From: an uncultured Eubacteriales bacterium
GTDB taxonomy: Bacteria > Bacillota > Clostridia > TANB77 > CAG-508
Length of the DNA: 35,930 bases
NCBI GenBank assembly: GCA_902787685.1
Contig: CADAHH010000012.1
Coordinates: 1-35,930 of the forward strand
Reading direction: 5' to 3'
A model generated the notes under the pieces. The model was given only the letters and a program-made list of their open reading frames with translations. It was not told the origin of the DNA and searched no databases. A program made the translations under genes and the position numbers. Every line of letters begins with the position of its first letter. The stretch's first letter is position 1. Of the stretch, positions 17,061 to 25,237 are shown piece by piece.

Positions 17061-17822
17061 TTGAATAAAGAAGACATAATACAAAACAAAAATGAAGCAA
17101 TAAAGATGATGACAGACTATTTAGATAATTGCTTAGCAATAAATGATAATTCTAATTTAAAGAAAGTAAATCTTATTTCATATTGGCAAAAGGATTATAT
17201 AAATTATATTAAAGATGAGAATAGTTTTAATCCAACCAAACTAAAAACATATGAAAGAGGAGATATTATCAAAGCAAATTTAGGCTTTAATATAGGAAGT
17301 GAATTAGGTGGACTACATTATTGTATTGTAATTGATAAGAAAAACAACAGAAATTCACCCGTAGTTACAGTAATTCCATTATCATCTCAGAAGACAGACA
17401 AAATTAATAAAAATTCTATTATGTTAGGAGATGATATTTATAACAAATTAGTTGAAAAATCAGATAGATTATTAGAAAATAGTCAAATAGAAATTGAAGA
17501 AAACAAAAGACAATTATTAATTTAAACAAAAAAACTAACCGAGAATGATGCAACATCAGATGAAATTTATATGAAAACAACTGAATTAAACAATAATATA
17601 ACAGAAGCTTATAGAAAATTAGAATTGGCTGAAAAAATAAATAAAGAAGTACAAAAAATGAAATTTGGAAGCATAGCTATAATAAATCAAATAAGAGTAA
17701 TTAGTAAACAAAGAATTTATGATCCGAAAACAGAGTTTGATATTTTATCAGGAATAAAGTTATCTAATGAAAATTTAGACTTAATAGATGAAAAAATTAG
17801 AAAAATGTTTATAAAAAATTGA
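17061..17822 (+). pseudogene. MazF/PemK-like toxin with an in-frame stop
   Basis: The whole frame would give about 253 residues. A TTG at 17061 (AGAGGG 6 nt upstream) starts a helical N-terminal extension, then the PemK-like core: YERGDIIKANLG, IGSELGGLHYCIVIDKKNN and VVTVIPLSS. A TAA at 17523-17525 interrupts it. The same frame continues with TKKLTENDATSDE and the family's C-terminal end: MKFGSIAIINQIRVISKQRIYDPK and FDILSGIKLS. A single T-to-A change (TTA to TAA) would explain the stop. MazF-type toxins are mRNA endoribonucleases. No antitoxin gene lies beside it, as is common for this long standalone subtype. The 154-residue N-terminal product could still fold as the catalytic domain, though the SKQRI arginine region is lost. 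Confidence 0.75.
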
Positions 17823-17831
17823 GTATTTTTC

Positions 17832-17861
17832 TTGACTAAAGTACATAATATATAGTATAAT
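17832..17861 (+). promoter_or_regulatory. promoter of a putative small RNA
   Basis: TTGACT (17832-17837), 18 bp spacer, perfect TATAAT (17856-17861). A palindrome TGTATT-TAG-AATACA (17861-17875) overlaps the predicted start and could be an operator. Confidence 0.6.
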
Positions 17862-17867
17862 GTATTT

Positions 17868-17957
17868 AGAATACATTTGCCGTGCAATATATTTAATATT
17901 GTGTACCGGCACGAAAGAATACTCGTTCCTCGTACTAAAGTACGGGGAATTTTTATT
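17868..17957 (+). ncRNA. putative small RNA, about 90 nt
   Basis: Between a good promoter and a strong terminator there is no ORF but clear structure. Stem TGCCG (17878-17882) with CGGCA (17907-17911) encloses CAATAT-ATTTA-ATATTG with an internal loop. A single-stranded stretch follows, and then the terminator stem TTCCTCGTAC-TAAA-GTACGGGGAA (17926-17949) and T-run. This promoter-to-terminator spacing is what a free-standing sRNA needs. I do not recognise an Rfam family. It sits directly after the MazF-like gene, so it could be an RNA regulator of it, but nothing proves this. Confidence 0.5.
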
Positions 17958-17960
17958 TTT
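17926..17960 (+). terminator. terminator of the putative small RNA
   Basis: A 10 bp stem (17926-17935 with 17940-17949, one G-T pair), TAAA loop, then TTTTTATTTTT. Confidence 0.8.
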
Positions 17961-17969
17961 GCAAAAAAA

Positions 17970-18045
17970 GAATATATGTCGTTACTCATATATTCGGTAG
18001 TAGTTAAATGGTTATGGTTATTCAACTACTGTATTTAAAGTATAA
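17970..18045. repeat. 76 bp repeat, copy R2
   Basis: Direct copy of R1 with three C-to-T differences. In this copy AGTAGTT pairs fully with AACTACT; in R1 the pairing is interrupted. Like R1, it follows a terminator and precedes a 27 bp shared block (18258-18284) and a promoter. Confidence 0.85.
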
Positions 18046-18257
18046 CAAAATTTTTTTGTCAATACCTTATTTTATTATATATAAAAAAAATTCGTTTATT
18101 CACAAAATTTTGGGGCAAAATAAAGAAATCCTTCGTTTTAAAAAAAGATAAAAATAGAGATAAGAAATTAATAAGAATGAATAAATATTTTTTTGAAAAA
18201 AATTTAAGATATTTTTATACTAAAAAAAGCTTGATATTAAGCCTGTTTGAGACTTGA
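18046..18257. other. AT-rich spacer
   Basis: I see no gene, strong hairpin or promoter here. The stretch is A/T runs with one weak GCTT/AAGC hairpin near 18227-18242. Confidence 0.5.
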
Positions 18258-18292
18258 AAATGTGAAAACGGGAAAACTTCTTGAAAAAAATG

Positions 18293-18321
18293 TCGAAAAA
18301 TAGAAAAAAATATGATACAAT
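18293..18321 (+). promoter_or_regulatory. promoter of the MORN-repeat gene
   Basis: TCGAAA (18293-18298), 17 bp spacer, TACAAT (18316-18321). Moderate match. The 27 bp block shared with the MazF-like gene ends 8 bp upstream. Confidence 0.5.
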
Positions 18322-18355
18322 TTAAAAATAAAAACTTAGATAGAGGAGCAAAGTT

Positions 18356-19273
18356 ATGTGGAAAACAATAAAAAAAATAATATCATTAGTAGTTGGAATA
18401 TTCTTTATTTTATCATTTTTTGCTTTTTATAGTAGCAATAGATTTGTTTCAATTTGTATATTAATTTCTGGAATACTTTTATTGCCACAGGCAAATGAAT
18501 ATATAAAAAAAACAATTATTAAAAAGTATTCTAAATCAAATGAGGAATTATCAAATGAAGAAATAGATGAAAAAGTATTGAATAGTAATGACAACAGTAT
18601 ATTAAAAAAATATAATACTGCAAGAAAAATTTGCATCGTAATATTTACAATTATATTTTTTTTAAATATTTCTGAAACTGACAATACACAAAATACTAGA
18701 AATACACCCAATAAAAGCAATTCTCAAAGTACAAGCAATGTTTCTAAAATAGATAGCAACACATCTACTCAAGAAATAAACCAAAATCAACCATTACCAG
18801 TAGATGCTAGAGAAATAGAGCAAAATATAATTGATCAAGAATTAATAGATGAATCTGTTGAGAAAACTATAACAGAAAAAAATGGAACATATACAGGTCA
18901 AAGAATAAATGGAAAAAAACAAGGAAATGGAAAATATGTATGGAATAATGGTGCTATATATGAAGGTGAATTTTCTGATAATAACATAAATGGAAAAGGA
19001 AAATTAACAATACCAGATAAAGGAACATATGAAGGAAACTTTATAAATGGAAAGAAAGATGGACAAGGTACAATAACATTTTCAAATGGAGATATATATA
19101 CAGGAGAGTGGAAAGAAGACAAAATGTCTGGACAAGGCCAATATACATTTGCAAATGGAGATACTTATGAAGGAAGTTTTTTAGAGAATAAATTTAATGG
19201 ACAAGGTACATATACTAAAGGTGAAAATAAGTATACTGGAACATGGGAAAATAATCAATATAAAAATAATTAA
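18356..19273 (+). CDS. membrane protein with MORN repeats
   Basis: A 305-residue protein. Two N-terminal membrane helices (about 7-27 and 29-45) and a third (about 90-107) are followed by an Asn/Thr/Ser-rich linker, and then five to six MORN repeats (about 180-305) of the form YEGxFxxNKxNGxGxxT. MORN repeats make an extended beta-sheet groove and often act as scaffolds or bind lipids; bacterial ones are poorly studied. GAGGAG lies before the ATG. It is just upstream of the His-Xaa-Ser locus and could be co-transcribed with it, though a weak promoter can be drawn in the gap (TTGAAA at 19303). Confidence 0.85.
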   Translation: MWKTIKKIISLVVGIFFILSFFAFYSSNRFVSICILISGILLLPQANEYIKKTIIKKYSKSNEELSNEEIDEKVLNSNDNSILKKYNTARKICIVIFTIIFFLNISETDNTQNTRNTPNKSNSQSTSNVSKIDSNTSTQEINQNQPLPVDAREIEQNIIDQELIDESVEKTITEKNGTYTGQRINGKKQGNGKYVWNNGAIYEGEFSDNNINGKGKLTIPDKGTYEGNFINGKKDGQGTITFSNGDIYTGEWKEDKMSGQGQYTFANGDTYEGSFLENKFNGQGTYTKGENKYTGTWENNQYKNN

Positions 19274-19369
19274 ATATGAAGATTAAGAGCACATAGCTTA
19301 GTTTGAAAGAATAATACTTTTATTATTATGTGTGTTTTCAAGCAAAGCAAGAAAGGAATATGGTTTATT

Positions 19370-19822
19370 ATGGATGAAAATAATGGAAAAATACTACCTA
19401 AAATAAATAAAAAAATAAATGATTTTCTATATGAAGAAGAAGGAAATATAAGCAGGGGAAAAATATTAACAGTTGGTTCATTACTTTTAATTGCAGGAAT
19501 TATATTTGCAGATGAAGTATTTGCTGCACATAGGTCACATTCTTCACATAGATCACATTCATCACACTCATCATCATCTTATAGTGGACATGGAAGTCAC
19601 CAAAGTCATCAGAGCCACCAAAGTCATCAGAGTGGATCAACACATAGTAGTCACAGTAGTTCTACACATAGTAATCATAGTAATGCTGCACCAGCACACA
19701 GTAGTCATAGCAGTTCTTCTGTAAATACTACAACTCAAACTCCTGAAGTACCAGAAACACCACAATTACCGGATTTTCAAACACCGCAAATACCACCAGA
19801 AACTCCAATTATAGAACAATAA
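19370..19822 (+). CDS. hxsA: His-Xaa-Ser repeat precursor protein (HxsA-like)
   Basis: This 150-residue protein has three parts. The leader (1-30, ending EEEGNISRG) is charged and soluble. A hydrophobic helix follows (about 32-46, LTVGSLLLIAGIIF) and then DEVFAA. The core (54-117) is a His/Ser-rich tract of about 14 H-x-S triplets where x is R, S, Q or G (HRSHSSHRSH..., SHQSHQSHQSHQ). A Pro/Glu/Thr tail ends it. This matches HxsA of the His-Xaa-Ser system, the presumed substrate of two radical SAM enzymes. I start at 19370 because AAAGGA is 12 nt upstream, as for hxsD and hxsC; the frame is open to 19328. Two cleavage sites are possible: after Gly30 by the A24 peptidase encoded in the locus, or after the VFA/FAA box by signal peptidase. 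The core DNA is tandemly duplicated. Confidence 0.85.
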   Translation: MDENNGKILPKINKKINDFLYEEEGNISRGKILTVGSLLLIAGIIFADEVFAAHRSHSSHRSHSSHSSSSYSGHGSHQSHQSHQSHQSGSTHSSHSSSTHSNHSNAAPAHSSHSSSSVNTTTQTPEVPETPQLPDFQTPQIPPETPIIEQ

Positions 19823-19934
19823 AAAACTATATAAAAATCTTAAAGTAGTTGTTTAACCCAAATTGATATTTTTTTAAAAGAAAATAAGGGCAAAAACATA
19901 GTTTTTTTAGTGCAAGAAAGGAAAAATAGTAAAA

Positions 19935-20366
19935 ATGGAAAAGCTATATAGTATAAAAGAAAACATAGCAGAAATTACATTAGAAAAAGAAATATATCCT
20001 ATAGTTGTTATAGAAAAGGCTATTTCAAACTTTATGGAAAATGCATACATAAAAATAAAAACGGAAAATGGAAAAAAAGTAATAGTTCAGCTTGTTTTAA
20101 AAATTGTAAATAATAAAGAGAATTTAGAAAAAATAATAGGGGATTTTTATAATGAACTATTACGAGAAGCACTAAGATACGAGATTTCCAAAGAAACTAA
20201 AAATTTAAGGGAATTAATAGTTGGAAGAGCTTTATACACAACTTGTATTGAATTAGATGATGACAGCAGTAAACAATTTGAGCAAGAAGAGAATAAGCAA
20301 GAAGATAATTTAGAGGATTATGACTTGAATGATATAGCAGTGAACTGGTTTGAAAGAAAGAATTAA
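19935..20366 (+). CDS. hxsD: His-Xaa-Ser system protein HxsD
   Basis: A 143-residue soluble protein. It follows the HxsD pattern: an ITLEKEIYPIVVIEKAISNF start, a strand pair (AYIKIKTENGKKVIVQLVLK), and the helix FYNELLREALRYEISKETKNLRELIVGRAL. An acidic stretch and LNDIAVNWFERKN end it. HxsD is found only with the other Hxs genes. Its small alpha/beta layout suggests a recognition or chaperone role for the precursor, like the PqqD-type RRE, but that is inference. AAAGGA lies 12 nt before the ATG. Confidence 0.85.
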   Translation: MEKLYSIKENIAEITLEKEIYPIVVIEKAISNFMENAYIKIKTENGKKVIVQLVLKIVNNKENLEKIIGDFYNELLREALRYEISKETKNLRELIVGRALYTTCIELDDDSSKQFEQEENKQEDNLEDYDLNDIAVNWFERKN

Positions 20367-20376
20367 AGAGGTCAAA

Positions 20377-21408
20377 ATGTTAGTATATATACAAACTTTA
20401 ATTGCAATTGCATTAGGAGTAGTATCTTCGATAACAGATTTTAAAAACAAAAAAATATATAATAAAAACATAATAATAGCAGTCGGATTAAGTGGTTTAA
20501 CATATCTAATATTTTTTAAACAAATAGAAAATTTACAAAGTTATCTAATAAATCTAATAATAAGCATAATTATTTCGTTTATTTTTTTCTATTTAAAAAT
20601 ATGGGCAGCTGGAGATGCAAAATTATTTTTAGCAATAGTTTTTATGATTCCATTTGAATTATATGAGGTAAGTGATAAAAACATTTTTCCAGCACTTATT
20701 TTACTAATTATGATGTTTAGTATAGCATTCATTTATGTTGTATTTGAAACATTTTATTTATGGGGAAAAGACGAAGATAGACTAAACAAAATACAAATAA
20801 CTAACATAGATAAAACAAAGGTAAAAGATTTTATTTTACAATATTTTATGGGATATTTTATAATACTTTTTATTAACAATATAGCTTTAAAATTTTTTAT
20901 GGAATTTAAAATAAATAATGGCGGATTAATGCTATTATGCAATATGCTTGTTTTAATTTTTACATATAGAATGATAAAAGGAAAAAAGAAAAGTTTAATA
21001 GCAACTTCTGTTTTTGCTATATTAAATTTTATTTATTATGTTTTGTTTGGATTGCAAATATATTCTTTAAATATAAAAATGTTAATTATTGTTTTGATTA
21101 TTTTAATATTTAGAGCTATCTCAGAAAAATACAATTATGAAGAAATAAAAATTATAGATTTAAAACCTAGAATGATTTTATCTTATGAAAGTGTAATTAA
21201 GTTTTATTCATCAAGGGTAAAAGGACTACCAAAAACCACAACAGAAACAACAGATTCTAGACTTACAGAAACAGAAGTGGAGAGCATAAAAAGGTGGAGC
21301 AAAACAACCAAAGGACAAGATACAATAATTATTGTAAGGCATATGCCATTTGCACCATTTATATTTGTGGGAGAAGTTTTATTTTTTATATTAAAGCTGT
21401 TAGTGTAA
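20377..21408 (+). CDS. A24 (GxGD) prepilin-peptidase-like membrane protease
   Basis: A 343-residue protein with eight to nine membrane helices. The first 170 residues resemble TadV/CpaA-type type IV prepilin peptidases: Asp21 in SSITDFKNKKIYN (conserved D, then N), and Asp80 in WAAGDAKLFLA, which fits the x-G-D-x-K active site. The C-terminal MPFAPFIFVGEVLF recalls the PFGPF end of full-length PilD enzymes. The ATG at 20377 has AGAGGT just before it; the TTG at 20350 that overlaps hxsD is less likely. It sits between hxsD and hxsC, so its likely substrate is the HxsA leader. No pilus genes are nearby. Both catalytic aspartates are present, so it should be active. Confidence 0.8.
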   Translation: MLVYIQTLIAIALGVVSSITDFKNKKIYNKNIIIAVGLSGLTYLIFFKQIENLQSYLINLIISIIISFIFFYLKIWAAGDAKLFLAIVFMIPFELYEVSDKNIFPALILLIMMFSIAFIYVVFETFYLWGKDEDRLNKIQITNIDKTKVKDFILQYFMGYFIILFINNIALKFFMEFKINNGGLMLLCNMLVLIFTYRMIKGKKKSLIATSVFAILNFIYYVLFGLQIYSLNIKMLIIVLIILIFRAISEKYNYEEIKIIDLKPRMILSYESVIKFYSSRVKGLPKTTTETTDSRLTETEVESIKRWSKTTKGQDTIIIVRHMPFAPFIFVGEVLFFILKLLV

Positions 21409-21451
21409 GTTTTTATTGTTATAATTCAGCGTGAAAGGAATGTATACAAAA

Positions 21452-22612
21452 ATGAACAATAGACCATTTATTTTAAAAGGTAATATTAATATACAAGATC
21501 CTGATCAATATATAATTGGAAAAATAATAAAAAATAAAAATGTAGAAGAAAAAGAAAGCTATATTCAAGTATTGGATAACAAAAATATAAATTTGTATCA
21601 AAAAGGATATAAAGGATACATATTCGAAAAAAAGCCTCAAAACATTGAATTAGACAGAATAAATTATTGTTATGAAATAGAAAATTACGAAACATTATTA
21701 AACTATGATGTAGTAGAAATTATAAATAATAAAAATATTAGAGTTTTATATAGAGATGATTCAGAAGATAATGCAATAGTAGTAACAAATCAATGTAATT
21801 CCAATTGTATAATGTGCCCAGATGCAGATAGTATAAGAAATACAAAAGAAAATCCGAGCATAAAGAAAATTTTAGAACATATAAGATGCATACCAGATGA
21901 TACGGAACATATAACAATTACTGGCGGAGAACCTGGAATTTTAAAGGAAAATCTAATTACTATTTTGAAAGAATGCAAAGAATATTTGCCAAATACAGAT
22001 TTTTTGCTATTATCAAATGGAAGAGTATTTTCAAATACTGAATTTGTAGATAAAATAAAAGAAAATATACCTTTAAACACAAGAATTGCAATACCTGTAT
22101 ATTCAGATAGTGAAAAAATACATGATGAAATAATTAGAGTAAAAGGTGGCTTCAAACAAACAATTGTTGGAATAAAAAAATTATTAGAAAGAGACATAGA
22201 TGTAGAAATTAGAATTGTTGTTTTAAAGAAAAATTATAATTACTTAGAAAATATAGCAAAATTCATTGTAAAAGAAATACCAAAAGTAAAAATGGTAAAT
22301 ATTATGGCATTAGAGATGACAGGAAATGCTTATAAAAATAGAGAGAAAGTTTGGATAGGTTTTGAGAAGGTATCTAAAAATATACATCAAGCTTGCCTAA
22401 TATTGCTAAAAGCTGGAATTATAACAAACTTGTATAATTTTCCGCTATGCAATATTAATCAATCGTTATTTAGCATTGCTCACAAAAGTATAACTGACTA
22501 CAAAATAAAATATAAAGAAGAATGTAATAAATGCAAAGTGAAAGAAAAATGTGGTGGATTTTTTAATTCAACAATAAATGTAAAAGATATAAAGGTAAAA
22601 CCTATAATATAG
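21452..22612 (+). CDS. hxsC: His-Xaa-Ser system radical SAM maturase HxsC
   Basis: A 386-residue radical SAM enzyme. The 4Fe-4S cluster that cleaves S-adenosylmethionine is bound by Cys115, 119 and 122 (CNSNCIMC). HxsC features are ITITGGEPGIL, LLLSNGRVFSN, RIAIPVYSDSEKIHDEII and the C-terminal SITDYKIKYKEECNKCKVKEKCGGFF, whose extra cysteines probably bind a second cluster or metal. The N-terminal 100 residues are unique to HxsC. The ATG at 21452 has AAAGGA 12 nt upstream; the GTG at 21431 and ATG at 21440 are too close to or inside that site. It is predicted to act on the HxsA core together with HxsB. Confidence 0.9.
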   Translation: MNNRPFILKGNINIQDPDQYIIGKIIKNKNVEEKESYIQVLDNKNINLYQKGYKGYIFEKKPQNIELDRINYCYEIENYETLLNYDVVEIINNKNIRVLYRDDSEDNAIVVTNQCNSNCIMCPDADSIRNTKENPSIKKILEHIRCIPDDTEHITITGGEPGILKENLITILKECKEYLPNTDFLLLSNGRVFSNTEFVDKIKENIPLNTRIAIPVYSDSEKIHDEIIRVKGGFKQTIVGIKKLLERDIDVEIRIVVLKKNYNYLENIAKFIVKEIPKVKMVNIMALEMTGNAYKNREKVWIGFEKVSKNIHQACLILLKAGIITNLYNFPLCNINQSLFSIAHKSITDYKIKYKEECNKCKVKEKCGGFFNSTINVKDIKVKPII

Positions 22613-22661
22613 AGAGGTAAAGGCTGGAGAATAATTTGTATTTTAGAGAAGGGAATAAATA

Positions 22662-24053
22662 ATGTATAAATTAAATTACTTCAATTTTAGAGAAAAAGAA
22701 AATGAATATTTAATTACAAATGATATGGGCAAATACGCATTTATTACAAAAGAAAATTTTCAAAAAATAATAAATAAAGAAGATATAGAAGAAAATTTAA
22801 AACAAGAATTATTAGAAAAAGGTTTTATTTATGATACAAATGAAGAAATATTTGCAACAGATATGGCAATGAAACTAAGAAGACAAAAAGAGTATTTATT
22901 AGAACCTACAACTTTGCATATTTTTGTTGTAAGTAAAAACTGCAATTTTAATTGTGTGTACTGCCAAGCGGGAATGCTAGATGAACAAAATGATTACAAA
23001 ATGACAAAAGAAACAGCAAAAAATGCAGTAGATATTGCTATTTCCTCTCCAAGTAAATTTTTAACATTTGAATTTCAGGGGGGAGAGCCTTTAACAAATT
23101 TTGAAATAATAAAATACATAATTGAATATTCAAAAAGTATAGCAAATGGTAAATGTATAGAGTACAATTTAGTTTCAAATTTAACATTATTGACAGATGA
23201 AATGATAGAATTTTTTAAAGATAATAATGTATCTATTTGTACTTCGATTGATGGAGATGAGAAATTACAAAATAAAAATAGACCATATAAAAATAAAAAT
23301 TCATATCAAGAAACAGTAAGTAAAATAAAAAAAATAAAAGAAAATGGAATAACTGTAAGTGCAATACAAACAACAACTAAGTATAGCTTAAAAAAATATA
23401 AAGAAATAGTAGATGAATATGTAAATTTAGGGTTAGCAAGTATTTTTATTAGACCTTTAACTAAACTTGGTAAAGCAGATAACAATTGGGTAAATATAGG
23501 TTATGAAGCGGAAGAGTTTTTGGAATTTTATAAGAAAAGTTTAGATTATATAATAGAAAAAAATAAACAAGGAGTATTTTTAACAGAAGGACATAGCAAC
23601 ATTTTTTTAAAGAAAATTTTATTAAATAGTCCCGTAAATTATATGGAACTACGTTCGCCTTGCGGAGGTGCAATTGGCCAACTTGCATATTACCATGATG
23701 GAAATATTTACACCTGTGATGAAGCTAGAATGCTTTCTGAAATGGGAGATGAGAGTTTTAAATTAGGAAATGTTTATAAAAATACATATAAAGATTTAAT
23801 GCAATGTGATGTATGTAAAGCTATGTGTATATCTTCTTGTATAGAATGCTTGCCATATTGTAAAGATTGCATATATATGCCATATTGTGGAACTTGCCCA
23901 GTAATAAACTTGGCTCAAGATAACAATATTTTTGCAAGAAATCCTAAAGAATATAGATGTAAAATATATGGTGGAATTTTAGATATATTGTTTGAGTATA
24001 TAAAAGATGAAGAGGTATTGAGGATTTTTTATAAGTGGATTAAAGAAGAATAA
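22662..24053 (+). CDS. hxsB: His-Xaa-Ser system radical SAM maturase HxsB (SPASM)
   Basis: A 463-residue radical SAM/SPASM enzyme. An N-terminal region (1-85) that may bind the peptide is followed by the radical SAM core with Cys94, 98 and 101 (CNFNCVYC) and FQGGEPLTN. The C-terminal part has a dense set of cysteines (SPCGGAIGQLAYYHDGNIYTC, then CKAMCISSCIECLPYCKDC and YCGTCP) that would hold auxiliary 4Fe-4S clusters. NLAQDNNIFARNPKEYRCKIY is typical of HxsB. SPASM enzymes modify ribosomal peptides, often by C-C, C-S or C-O cross-links. It is the last gene of the locus. Confidence 0.9.
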   Translation: MYKLNYFNFREKENEYLITNDMGKYAFITKENFQKIINKEDIEENLKQELLEKGFIYDTNEEIFATDMAMKLRRQKEYLLEPTTLHIFVVSKNCNFNCVYCQAGMLDEQNDYKMTKETAKNAVDIAISSPSKFLTFEFQGGEPLTNFEIIKYIIEYSKSIANGKCIEYNLVSNLTLLTDEMIEFFKDNNVSICTSIDGDEKLQNKNRPYKNKNSYQETVSKIKKIKENGITVSAIQTTTKYSLKKYKEIVDEYVNLGLASIFIRPLTKLGKADNNWVNIGYEAEEFLEFYKKSLDYIIEKNKQGVFLTEGHSNIFLKKILLNSPVNYMELRSPCGGAIGQLAYYHDGNIYTCDEARMLSEMGDESFKLGNVYKNTYKDLMQCDVCKAMCISSCIECLPYCKDCIYMPYCGTCPVINLAQDNNIFARNPKEYRCKIYGGILDILFEYIKDEEVLRIFYKWIKEE

Positions 24054-24075
24054 ATGCTTATTAAAAATTTCCCTC

Positions 24076-24104
24076 TTGCATTATATTTTATTTAATGATA
24101 AAAT
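24076..24104 (+). promoter_or_regulatory. promoter of the LCP gene
   Basis: TTGCAT (24076-24081), 17 bp spacer, TAAAAT (24099-24104). Confidence 0.55.
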
Positions 24105-24137
24105 ACACTTAAAATAAAAAAGGAAGGAAAAACGAAC

Positions 24138-25205
24138 ATGAAAAAAGTACTAAAAGTATTAGGTATAATTATATTAATTTTGATAATTTTAATAGTCTTA
24201 GCAGGAGTTGCAGGCTATGCATATATAAGAAATAAACTTGGAAAACTTCAATATGAAGAAATAAGTCAAAATGCTACAGAACTTGGAATTTCTGAACAGA
24301 CCCAAGAAAAGACATCTCCAATGCAAAAATTTAGAAACATTGCACTACTTGGAGTAGATTCTCAAACTGATGACTATGATACAGGTTATAGAACAGACTG
24401 TATAATAGTCGCAAGTATAAATGAAGAAAGTGGAGAAGTACAACTTTTTTCGATATATAGAGATACATATGTTCAAATGGAAGAAAATGGAAAAATAAAA
24501 TTAGATAAAATAAATCATGCATATTATGGTGGAGCACAGAATACATTAAAAACCATAAATACAAATTTAGACTTAAACATAACAGAATATGTATTAGCTG
24601 ATTTTAGTGCTGTAAAAGATTTAGTAGATGAAGTAGGTGGAGTAGAAATAAATATTACTTCTGAAGAGCTAAAATACATAAATAATTATATAGAAAACGT
24701 AAATAAAGTTACTCATTCGAAATCAAAAAGCATAACAAAAGCAGGAACTCAAACTTTAGATGGTGTTCAAGCTGTTGCATATTGTAGAATTAGATATACT
24801 ACAGGATGGGACTACAAAAGAACAGAACGAATGAGAACAGTTTTAGAAAAAGTTGTGGAAAAAGCAAAAAAAATGAGTGTAGGAGAATTAAACAAATTAG
24901 CAGATACAATGCTTCCCAAAATAAGAACAAATATTAAGCCAAATGAGATATTAAGTTTAATTCCAACAGCTATGAGATTTAATATAACAAAATCTTTTGG
25001 ATGGCCATATTCTACAACTGGAGTTCATATAAATGGGCAATTTTACGGACCTGCAGCAACGCTAGAAACAAATGTTGAAAAATTACATAAAGAAGTATTT
25101 GGACAACAAGATTATGTTGTAAATGATACAGTTAAAACAATAAGTGACGAAATAGAAGAGAAGACTGGAGTTCATGCAACAGATAAAATAGATATAGGAA
25201 GCTAA
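24138..25205 (+). CDS. LytR-CpsA-Psr (LCP) family protein
   Basis: A 355-residue protein with one N-terminal membrane helix (about 5-28) and an outer LCP domain. Motifs include NIALLGVDSQTDDYDTGYRTD, IYRDTYVQ, KLDKINHAYYGG and, near the end, YCRIRYTTGWDYKRTERMR. LCP enzymes move lipid-linked polysaccharides or teichoic acids onto peptidoglycan. The gene directly precedes the polysaccharide cluster, so its partner is probably the polymer made there. GGAAGGA lies about 10 nt before the ATG. Confidence 0.93.
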   Translation: MKKVLKVLGIIILILIILIVLAGVAGYAYIRNKLGKLQYEEISQNATELGISEQTQEKTSPMQKFRNIALLGVDSQTDDYDTGYRTDCIIVASINEESGEVQLFSIYRDTYVQMEENGKIKLDKINHAYYGGAQNTLKTINTNLDLNITEYVLADFSAVKDLVDEVGGVEINITSEELKYINNYIENVNKVTHSKSKSITKAGTQTLDGVQAVAYCRIRYTTGWDYKRTERMRTVLEKVVEKAKKMSVGELNKLADTMLPKIRTNIKPNEILSLIPTAMRFNITKSFGWPYSTTGVHINGQFYGPAATLETNVEKLHKEVFGQQDYVVNDTVKTISDEIEEKTGVHATDKIDIGS

Positions 25206-25237
25206 TACAATAGATTTATGTAGTGGGATTATGTGTG

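Noticed and set aside
19491..19724. His-rich ORF in the +2 frame over hxsA
   Set aside because: It is a by-product of the CAC/CAT/AGT repeats of hxsA read out of frame. It has no ribosome binding site.
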